In this document: positions 1 through 5,286 of the stretch, one piece after another
Layout: each line of letters begins with the position of its first letter
How positions within the stretch are numbered: the first letter of the stretch is position 1
Assembly: GCA_030619585.1 (NCBI GenBank)
Contig: JAUXBD010000145.1
Location: 1-5,286, forward strand
DNA length: 5,286 nucleotides
Origin: Desulfobacteraceae bacterium
Lineage (GTDB): Bacteria; Desulfobacterota; Desulfobacteria; Desulfobacterales; SURF-7
Reading direction: 5' to 3'
Translations under genes and position numbers: made by a program
The notes under the pieces: generated by a model
What the model saw: the letters and a program-made list of their open reading frames with translations, nothing else
Databases searched by the model: none
Told to the model about the DNA's origin: nothing

Positions 1-2492
1 ATGAGGCATTTAAACATCTCCTGACGCATGACAAGCGGGCGCATGAATTAATTGCTGAACTGGAGGAGATATATCATAATAATATAAAAGTGGACTTTAA
101 AGTAATTGAAGACAAGCATAAAGAGTTGTCATATTGTGTTTCCAGCATGATAGATGAACTTTCCCGCATGAGTCCTTTACGTTATCTGGATTTAAGGGAT
201 TATTTCAAAAAATTCGATTTTTATATTAGATTTATGCTTGCTCCGCCTGAGTATGATTTTGCTCCCCCATATACCATTTTATTAAACGAAATACCTTCTG
301 ATGGCAATAAATTAGTTGGCGGCAAGGCTTTGAATCTTTCTGCCATTGATAGAGAACTTCGTCTTCCGCTTCCGCAGGGATTTGTTGTTACTACAAATGC
401 ATTTTTTTATTTTATTGAATATAATAACCTCAGGCAGTCGATCGACGACAGGCTTTCAAAACTCGATATCAGTTCTACGCCTTCCCTTGACGCGATCTCT
501 CGCGAGCTTATGGAGTTAGTGACAAATGCTCAAATTCCGCCTGATATCGAAGACGCCATTATAAATTCTTTCAGGGCATTAAAAGAGCTTCGAGACAAGG
601 ATATAGGGATCGCTATGCGCAGCAGCGCAGTGGGTGAAGATACCCGGTCTTCATTTGCAGGCCAGTACAGGACAGTTTTAAATGTACGGGAAGAAGAAGG
701 GATGCTTACTGCATATAAAGATGTCATAGCAAGCAAATATACGCCGGAAGCTCTTTATTACAGGATTAACTATGGGTTTTCGGATATTGAAACGCCTATG
801 GCTGTTTTAGCCGTTGAGATGATAGATGCTGAGGCCAGCGGGGTTATGTATACGAAAAATTTTGATGATTTACAAAAAGAGAGTTTAAACATTCACTCTA
901 TTTGGGGTTTAGGAGAGCTGCTGGTCAGCGGGCAGGCCTCCCCGGATATCATTAAAGTGGCAAAAGGTGATAAACCGGAGATTATAGAGGCAAAGGCAGG
1001 CCTGAAATCCAGACAGATAATACTTGATCAAAAGGCAGCAACACATATCGTGCCTGTCCGGAATGAGAAAACGGGGGTGCCTTCACTCGACGACGCATCT
1101 GCGCTGGTTCTGGCCGGATGTGGCATAAAGCTCGAACAGTTTTATAAAGAACCGCAGGATGTTGAATGGTGTATTGATGGTAATGGTAAACTTTTTATCC
1201 TTCAATCAAGGCCTCAAAGAATAGAAGATGGTGAACAAAAAACATTAAATTGCAAATTTGAAAATATCAGCAACACAGTTCTTGTTTCAGGGGGAGAGAG
1301 GGCTTCTTCGGGAATCGGAGCCGGCACTGTCTTTATAGTTAACCGCGAGTCAGACCTGGAAAAAGTCGTAAACGGAGCAGTGTTGGTTGCGAGGAACGCC
1401 TCGCCACGGTATGTCAAAATTATGGACAAACTAAATGCCGTGGTAACCGATACAGGAAGTGTTACCGGCCATTTTCCATCTGTTGCCCGCGAATTCGGCG
1501 TCCCTGTGCTTGTGAACACAGGTGTAGCAACAAGCAGTTTGCGACATGGCAGTGAGGTCACCGTTTATGCGGACGGCAAAAAAGTATATGATGGAATTGT
1601 TCAAGCGATGCTGGAAAGCACCTGTGCGCGAAAGGACCTGATATCTGATTCTCCTTTTATGCGCAAGATGAAACATGCCATGAGTTTTATTTCGCCGTTG
1701 AAGCTTATTGACCCGCAGGCGCCCTCATTTGTGCCGGATGGGTGCAGGTCGTTTCATGATATTATCAGGTTTGTTCATGAAAAGGCCATGCAGGAGATGT
1801 TTTCTATCGGAGAAAGAAAGACAGGCAGGTTAAAAGGGGCAAAGAAGCTGCTTTCCAGGATACCCATGCTTTTTTATATACTTGATGTTGGTGATGGTTT
1901 AAGGAAGGAGGCGGCAAACAAAAAAGAGGCTGTTATTGAAGATATACTGTGCGCTCCAATGAAGGCGGTGTGGAAGGGATTGAATCATCCCGGTATTCGC
2001 TGGTCCGAGTTTACACATTTTGACTGGTCCGAGTTTGACAAAATTGTCATGAGAGGAGGCAGCATAAGCACAGAATCTTCCCTGCTTGCAAGTTATGCCA
2101 TAGTTTCCAATGATTATCTTAATCTTAACCTGCGTTTTGGATATCATTTTGTCATTTTGGATACGATATGCGGAGATCGCGGGGAAGATAATTATATTTC
2201 ATTCAGATTTTCCGGAGGTGGAGGTGATGCACATGGGAGGCTTTTAAGAGCCGCTCTTCTTTGCGAGGTTCTGGAGCGTCTCGGCTTTGAGGCCGAAAGC
2301 AAAGGTGATCTGGTGGACGGTCAGTTGAAGTTTGGCGATAAAGTGTTGATTGAGGAGAAACTGGATATGATCGGACGACTTTTAGGCGCTACAAGATTGA
2401 TGGACATGTATCTTAAAGATGAAACAATGGCCGCAAGATTTGCGGATGATTTTATGGGCGGCAGGTATCATTTTGCCACAGTGGACGAGTAA
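1..2492 (+). CDS. PEP synthase/PPDK-like phosphotransferase, 5' end off window
   Basis: This is a PEP synthase/pyruvate phosphate dikinase-like protein, likely cytoplasmic. The frame is open from base 3 with no stop, so the gene begins upstream. The GTG at 90 has GGAGGAG about 21 bases away, too far to serve it, and the 29 codons before it read as sensible helical protein. Residues below count from that GTG. Residues 68-376 look like the ATP-grasp PPDK_N domain: GGKALNLS near 78, LPQGFVVTT near 94, MRSSAVGEDTRSSFAGQ near 176, SGVMYT near 250, DVEW at 357 and LQSRPQ at 371. Residues 395-505 are the swivel phosphohistidine domain, with TDTGSVTGH at 453-461 placing the probable catalytic His at 461. 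Residues 510-800 do not resemble the PEP/pyruvate TIM barrel and I cannot name them; they contain FSGGGGDAHGRLLRAALL near 707 and IGRLLGATRLMDMYL near 761. ATP-dependent His phosphorylation is likely; the acceptor is unknown. A true PEP synthase (ppsA) is unlikely. Confidence 0.9.
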   Translation, partial: EAFKHLLTHDKRAHELIAELEEIYHNNIKVDFKVIEDKHKELSYCVSSMIDELSRMSPLRYLDLRDYFKKFDFYIRFMLAPPEYDFAPPYTILLNEIPSDGNKLVGGKALNLSAIDRELRLPLPQGFVVTTNAFFYFIEYNNLRQSIDDRLSKLDISSTPSLDAISRELMELVTNAQIPPDIEDAIINSFRALKELRDKDIGIAMRSSAVGEDTRSSFAGQYRTVLNVREEEGMLTAYKDVIASKYTPEALYYRINYGFSDIETPMAVLAVEMIDAEASGVMYTKNFDDLQKESLNIHSIWGLGELLVSGQASPDIIKVAKGDKPEIIEAKAGLKSRQIILDQKAATHIVPVRNEKTGVPSLDDASALVLAGCGIKLEQFYKEPQDVEWCIDGNGKLFILQSRPQRIEDGEQKTLNCKFENISNTVLVSGGERASSGIGAGTVFIVNRESDLEKVVNGAVLVARNASPRYVKIMDKLNAVVTDTGSVTGHFPSVAREFGVPVLVNTGVATSSLRHGSEVTVYADGKKVYDGIVQAMLESTCARKDLISDSPFMRKMKHAMSFISPLKLIDPQAPSFVPDGCRSFHDIIRFVHEKAMQEMFSIGERKTGRLKGAKKLLSRIPMLFYILDVGDGLRKEAANKKEAVIEDILCAPMKAVWKGLNHPGIRWSEFTHFDWSEFDKIVMRGGSISTESSLLASYAIVSNDYLNLNLRFGYHFVILDTICGDRGEDNYISFRFSGGGGDAHGRLLRAALLCEVLERLGFEAESKGDLVDGQLKFGDKVLIEEKLDMIGRLLGATRLMDMYLKDETMAARFADDFMGGRYHFATVDE

Positions 2493-2510
2493 GGATTAAG
2501 GAGTAAGGAA
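2490..2510 (+). promoter_or_regulatory. Triple tandem Shine-Dalgarno-like heptamers
   Basis: Three head-to-tail heptamers, TAAGGAT, TAAGGAG and TAAGGAA, fill the gap between the two plus-strand genes. The first contains the stop codon of the PPDK-like gene. The second carries the best anti-SD match (AAGGAG, 2498-2503), 9 bases before the ATG at 2513. The third places AAGGA only 3 bases before it. This supports the ATG at 2513 as the start and suggests translational coupling of the pair. The repeat is seen directly; its role in translation is inferred. Confidence 0.7.
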
Positions 2511-2512
2511 AA

Positions 2513-3586
2513 ATGCCTGTGTACCAGCTTACATGGATAACAGACAATCTGGCGGTTGGCTATGCGCCCATGTCGTATGCCGATCTTGATTCTATAAGGG
2601 AGCAGGGAATCAATGCTATCGTCAATCTCTGTGCTGAATTTTGTGATCTTCACGAGATTGAGGAAAGTTCAGGTTTTGAGGTCTATTATCTCCCGATTCC
2701 TGATGAGAGCGCACCGGATATGGATAATATGGAAAAAGCCCTTGCCTGGCTGGATGAAGCCATCTGTCTCGGGAAAAAGGTTCTGGTTCACTGCCGCCAT
2801 GGGATCGGCCGTACAGGTACATTTGTGACCTCTTATATGCTCAGAAGAGGTTTTGGTTTGAAGGTTGCGTCAGAAAAGTTAAAAGGCACGCGAGCAATTC
2901 CAACTAATTATAGCCAGTGGAGACTTTTAAAAAAATATGGCAAGAAATCCGGCACGTTAAAGATAAGGGAGCCCTCTCTTGAAGGCAGAAATGCAGTAGA
3001 TTTGAGCCCATACTTTGCAGAATATGAAGCCCTGGTCAGTTGGATTGAAGAAGCTATAAAAAAGGCGGGTGTCTTGCCTGATAATATGGGTAGATGCGGG
3101 TTTGACAATACCATATGCTGCTTTGACTATTTTGACCTGCAATTAATTGAGGCCATTTATCTGAGCAATATGATTAACCGCATATTGAAAAGCGATTTTA
3201 GAAAAGAGGTTATCAATAAAGCAATGGAGGTTTGTAAAAAGGAAAGGCAAATTACAACCAGCTCAGGTAAAAATAAAGCTGATCCAAAAGATGTTAAAAA
3301 AGCTTTGGTTGAATATCGTGCCGTTGAGAAGCTTTTATGCCCGTTAAGCAAAAACTCAAGTTGTGCTCTTTACGAATACAGACCGATACGGTGCAGGTTG
3401 TATGGACTTTCAATCGTGGCTATTGATCACGACCTTATAAATAAAACACTTTTTGATATTTCCAGAAATGTTTATCTTGCCTTTCCCGAGAAGTCTCTTG
3501 AAGAAAAGGCTTTGACCTTTTCATTGGCTGATACTGTTTCAGGCAGATTTGTCCAGCAATATTTTTATTATTTAGCTTCCCTCTAA
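2513..3586 (+). CDS. Dual-specificity protein phosphatase fused to YkgJ-like cysteine-cluster domain
   Basis: The 357-residue protein has two parts. Residues 1-145 form a cysteine-dependent dual-specificity/tyrosine phosphatase fold. The P-loop is HCRHGIGRTG at 93-102 (nucleophile C94, phosphate-binding R100), and D64 in PIPDESAPD, thirty residues upstream, fits the general acid. All catalytic residues are present, so it should hydrolyse phosphoprotein or another phosphoester. Residues 192-300 match the YkgJ-type (Fe/Zn-chelating) cysteine cluster: C195, C202, C203, then CPLSKNSSCALYEYRP with C276 and C284, and C294 in RPIRCRLYG. The first cluster is spaced C-x6-CC, looser than the usual form. 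A charged linker lies between, with no signal peptide or membrane segment. The start is the ATG 20 bp after the PPDK-like gene, with good ribosome-binding sequence. Context suggests co-expression with that enzyme and perhaps reversal of its phosphorylation; the substrate is unknown. The fusion is uncommon, but no frameshift is needed to explain it. Confidence 0.9.
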   Translation: MPVYQLTWITDNLAVGYAPMSYADLDSIREQGINAIVNLCAEFCDLHEIEESSGFEVYYLPIPDESAPDMDNMEKALAWLDEAICLGKKVLVHCRHGIGRTGTFVTSYMLRRGFGLKVASEKLKGTRAIPTNYSQWRLLKKYGKKSGTLKIREPSLEGRNAVDLSPYFAEYEALVSWIEEAIKKAGVLPDNMGRCGFDNTICCFDYFDLQLIEAIYLSNMINRILKSDFRKEVINKAMEVCKKERQITTSSGKNKADPKDVKKALVEYRAVEKLLCPLSKNSSCALYEYRPIRCRLYGLSIVAIDHDLINKTLFDISRNVYLAFPEKSLEEKALTFSLADTVSGRFVQQYFYYLASL

Positions 3587-3934
3587 TACACTTGCGACCT
3601 TTTCCTCAAGCTCTTCCTTGTCTATCGGCTTAACACAAAACTCGCTTGCCCCAAGCTTCAAAGATTTCCGCGCGGTTTCCAGTGTAGGATAGCCTGTCAG
3701 CATTATGGCGCGCATTGACGGATTTATTTTTTTGAGGTCTTCCAATACTTCTAAACCATTCATTTTTTTTAATTTGATATCCAAAATAGCAAGGTCAACC
3801 TCATGTGTTTCAGCAAACTTCAAGGCATCCTCTTCCTCGGTAAAGGCAAAGACATCGTGCCCCTTTTTTTCCAGAATTCTCTTAATGAGGATCGCTGCAT
3901 CAGTTACATCATCCAGCGCTAATATTGTCGCCAT
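3572..3934 (-). CDS. Single-domain response regulator (CheY-like receiver)
   Basis: This is a 120-residue stand-alone receiver with no output domain. All the expected residues are present: acidic pair D8/D9 (LALDDV), phospho-acceptor D52 in LDIKLKKMNG, T80 in MLTGYP and K102 in CVKPID. The family receives phosphate from a histidine kinase, and a lone receiver acts by protein contact or as a phosphorelay intermediate. The start is ATG at 3934, with AAGGAA about 7 bases upstream on the minus strand. It lies downstream of the PAS kinase. The kinase's original reading frame would have ended inside this gene (3909), a 26-base overlap typical of coupled kinase-regulator pairs, so that kinase is the likely partner. 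Its 3' end overlaps the convergent phosphatase gene by 15 bases. The target is not evident from the window. Confidence 0.93.
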   Translation of the reverse strand: MATILALDDVTDAAILIKRILEKKGHDVFAFTEEEDALKFAETHEVDLAILDIKLKKMNGLEVLEDLKKINPSMRAIMLTGYPTLETARKSLKLGASEFCVKPIDKEELEEKVASVLEGS

Positions 3935-4121
3935 TTTTTATTTCCTTTTCCCTCTTTTTGTTTGTTATCGGCAGATGTATTATAAAAACAGTTCCTTGTT
4001 TTTCATCCATCCCTTTGATTTTAATCGACGACGGAGGGCTTTCCACCTCTATTCTTCCTCCGTGCTCCCGGATGATGCTAAAAGTGACAGAAAGCCCTAA
4101 ACCTGTGCCTTTGCGAACAGG
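3909..4121 (-). pseudogene. Stranded C-terminal remnant of the histidine kinase (G2/ATP-lid region)
   Basis: Reading past the TAA at 4122-4124 in the same frame gives 70 codons and then TGA at 3909-3911. The first residues are PVRKGTGLGLSVTFSIIREH, the G2 box and following helix that normally come right after FFTT in histidine kinases. A final strand (QGTVFIIHLPI) and a lysine-rich tail follow. No frameshift is needed: changing one base of the TAA (for instance to AAA, lysine, the usual residue in FFTTKP) restores a 388-residue kinase. I see no good internal start with a ribosome-binding site, so this piece is probably not made on its own. It shows the kinase gene was full-length until recently, or that the assembly has a base error. 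Confidence 0.88.
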
Positions 4122-5078
4122 TTAAGTTGTAAAAAAAGGACCGAAGACCCTGTCTATCTTTTCAGGGGGGATGCCAAAGCCGGTATCGGCCACAGATATT
4201 ACAGCTTCATTATTTGTTTTATCAAAAGAGGTGGTGACGCTGATAATGCCGTCAGAGCCGATGGCATCATATGCATTATTAAACAGGTTAATGAAAACCT
4301 GTTTAATTTTTTCTTTATCCCCCATGACAGGAGGCAGATTCGGGTCATAATTTTTTTCGATTACAACTCTATCCAATGAAAAAGTATGTCCCACAACAGA
4401 TATTATCTCTTCAATGGACTTATTAATATCATGCAAGGTCGCAGTGCTTTGTGTTTGCCTTGAGAATTCCAGGAGATCGGATACTATTTTCTTGCATGTC
4501 TTAGCTTGCTTTTCGATGGTTTTTAGATCCTTATAGGACTGACTTTCACTTTTTGCATCTTCGAGCAGAAGCTGGGAATAGCCCAAAATAATACCAAGAG
4601 GAGTGTTGATTTCATGGGCAATCCCTGCGATCAATTCACCGATAGCCTTCATTTTCTGCGCCTGGGTAAGCTGTTCCTGTACTTTTTTGAATTCGGTAAT
4701 ATCACGGCCGCTGCATAAAACACCAATTACCATGCCATTATCGTCATAGACAGGTATTTTTACCACATGGAGCCATTGATCGCCCCGGTCGCCTGCGATC
4801 CTGACTTCTTGAATCAGCGGTTTGCCGGATTCAATAACTGAAAGATCTTCCTTCTTGTGAGTTTCAGCCTTCTGCATTGAAAAGAGATCAAAGCCGGTTT
4901 TGCCGATAATCTCTTCTTCGCTCTTTCCAACCATTTCGCAAAAGGATTTATTGACAGCCTGGAATACTAAGTCGCGATTCTGGAGAGAGACATAGTCCGG
5001 ACTGGCGCCCAGGACTGTTTTAAGGAGCTGGCGCTGCTCCTTAAAAATTTTTTCCGCATGTTCCAAATCGTTCTGCAT
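4122..5078 (-). CDS. PAS-domain sensor histidine kinase, truncated by in-frame TAA
   Basis: The 318-residue product lacks transmembrane segments and a signal peptide, so it is a soluble sensor kinase. A short coiled N-terminus leads into a PAS domain (about 15-130, ending GRDITEFKKVQEQL). The HisKA dimerisation/phospho-acceptor domain follows (about 140-208), with the H box GIAHEINTP and phospho-accepting H155. The ATPase domain begins with the N box (NLFNNAYDA, 264-272), the G1 box (VADTGFGIP, D298) and the F box (VFGPFFTT, 311-318). It then stops at TAA exactly where a lysine is expected, so the G2 box and last strands are lost. Autophosphorylation should be severely impaired in this form; PAS sensing and dimerisation could remain. 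The ATG at 5078 is supported by GGAGAG at 5085-5090 and an in-frame TAA 14 codons upstream with no other ATG between. The response regulator immediately downstream is the presumed partner. The signal is unknown. Confidence 0.9.
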   Translation of the reverse strand: MQNDLEHAEKIFKEQRQLLKTVLGASPDYVSLQNRDLVFQAVNKSFCEMVGKSEEEIIGKTGFDLFSMQKAETHKKEDLSVIESGKPLIQEVRIAGDRGDQWLHVVKIPVYDDNGMVIGVLCSGRDITEFKKVQEQLTQAQKMKAIGELIAGIAHEINTPLGIILGYSQLLLEDAKSESQSYKDLKTIEKQAKTCKKIVSDLLEFSRQTQSTATLHDINKSIEEIISVVGHTFSLDRVVIEKNYDPNLPPVMGDKEKIKQVFINLFNNAYDAIGSDGIISVTTSFDKTNNEAVISVADTGFGIPPEKIDRVFGPFFTT

Positions 5079-5084
5079 GGCCTG

Positions 5085-5090
5085 CTCTCC
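5085..5090 (-). promoter_or_regulatory. Ribosome-binding site of the histidine kinase
   Basis: On the minus strand GGAGAG sits 6 bases before the ATG at 5078. Together with the in-frame stop 14 codons upstream it fixes the kinase start. The longer overlapping frame that starts at 5152 has no comparable site and no recognisable protein. Confidence 0.7.
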
Positions 5091-5123
5091 AACCGGGTTA
5101 AGGATGCGAAACTTAAATTATAA

Positions 5124-5152
5124 ATTATCACATTGTCACGGTCTTTTGGCAA
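5124..5152 (-). promoter_or_regulatory. Sigma70-like promoter for the kinase-regulator operon
   Basis: On the minus strand TTGCCA (5152-5147) and GATAAT (5129-5124) are separated by exactly 17 bases. Each matches the consensus hexamer at five of six positions. An overlapping TATAAT at 5122-5117 is a perfect -10 hexamer, but its spacing to this -35 is 24 bases, too long. Transcription would begin roughly at 5117-5112, giving a leader of about 35-40 bases before the kinase ATG. The site lies between the upstream terminator and the gene, as expected. No operator palindrome was recognised. The call rests on motif inspection only. Confidence 0.55.
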
Positions 5153-5210
5153 GATTATTTTTTATTGATGTTTTTGTTGAGGATCTGTTGTTACGCTCGG
5201 CGCAGGCTAT

Positions 5211-5246
5211 ATAAAAAAGGCTCACCCTGTGTAGGAGTGAGCCTTT
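5211..5246 (-). terminator. Intrinsic terminator of an off-window minus-strand gene
   Basis: The arms AAAGGCTCAC (5216-5225) and GTGAGCCTTT (5237-5246) are perfect 10-bp inverted repeats. A further CCT/AGG pairing inside gives a compact loop with one bulged base. Read on the minus strand, the stem is followed at once by a run of T residues (complement of the A run 5213-5218), the layout of a Rho-independent terminator. On the plus strand only three T residues follow, and no plus-strand gene leads into it. It therefore belongs to a minus-strand gene to the right of the window. One frame there ends with TAG at 5271-5269, about 22 bases before the stem, and could be that gene's end. Confidence 0.85.
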
Positions 5247-5286
5247 AAACGTTTATATAACGGTGTGACTATTTTGCAAGATCAGG

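Noticed and set aside
1..24. ATG at base 1 as a gene start
   Set aside because: It meets TGA at 22-24 after seven codons and is out of frame with the real gene.
1214..1561. 115-codon minus-strand open frame
   Set aside because: It lies wholly antisense to the swivel domain of the PPDK-like gene and has no domain or ribosome-binding support.
3705..4100. 131-codon plus-strand open frame
   Set aside because: It is antisense to the response regulator and the kinase C-terminal remnant, is low in complexity (Ser/Phe rich) and has no recognisable domain; those minus-strand genes explain the region.
4122..4124. Recoding of the stop as selenocysteine or pyrrolysine
   Set aside because: Those use TGA and TAG; this codon is TAA, and other genes here end with TAA. 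Error or nonsense mutation is simpler.
5117..5122. Perfect TATAAT as the -10 box for the kinase promoter
   Set aside because: Its spacing to TTGCCA is 24 bases and I saw no better -35 element at 16-18 bases, so GATAAT at 5124-5129 was preferred.
4967..5152. 61-codon minus-strand frame overlapping the kinase start
   Set aside because: It starts within the -35 region of the proposed promoter and its protein resembles nothing; the kinase frame has the clear PAS domain.
5269..5286. C-terminal tail of an off-window minus-strand gene (PDLAK then TAG)
   Set aside because: Five codons are too few to identify. Its position before the terminator is suggestive, but another frame stays open to 5256, so it is not listed as a gene.

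Overview
The window is ordinary protein-dense bacterial DNA of moderate to low GC. Its proteins look like those of sulfate-reducing or related Desulfobacterota (former Deltaproteobacteria). That taxonomic guess is an inference from protein style: a PPDK-like protein with an unusual C-terminal domain, a phosphatase-YkgJ fusion, and a soluble PAS histidine kinase paired with a single-domain receiver. No rRNA, tRNA, CRISPR, insertion sequence or phage gene was seen.

Left part, plus strand (1-3586). Two genes lie 20 bp apart and probably form an operon whose promoter is off the left edge. The first is open at its 5' end; its frame runs to base 1, so the GTG at 90 is probably not its start. It encodes a PEP synthase/PPDK-like protein with an ATP-grasp domain and a phosphohistidine swivel domain. 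In place of the PEP/pyruvate TIM barrel it has a C-terminal domain I cannot name. The second encodes a dual-specificity phosphatase with an intact HC-x5-R loop, fused to a YkgJ-like cysteine-cluster domain. The gap between them holds three tandem TAAGGAN heptamers acting as the ribosome-binding region.

Right part, minus strand (5152-3572). A sigma70-like promoter precedes a cytoplasmic PAS histidine kinase gene and then a single-domain response regulator gene. The kinase reading frame is cut by an in-frame TAA between its F box and G2 (ATP-lid) box. The remaining 70 codons are still perfectly in frame, keep the G2 motif, and end 26 bp inside the response regulator gene. This looks like a recent nonsense mutation or a base error in the assembly. 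The response regulator converges on the phosphatase gene and overlaps it tail-to-tail by 15 bp.

Right edge. A strong intrinsic terminator on the minus strand (5211-5246) ends transcription from a gene lying off the window and insulates the kinase promoter.

The most interesting biology is the pairing of a phosphotransferase-like enzyme lacking the usual acceptor domain with a protein-phosphatase/metal-cluster fusion. A reversible phosphorylation module is a reasonable but untested inference.
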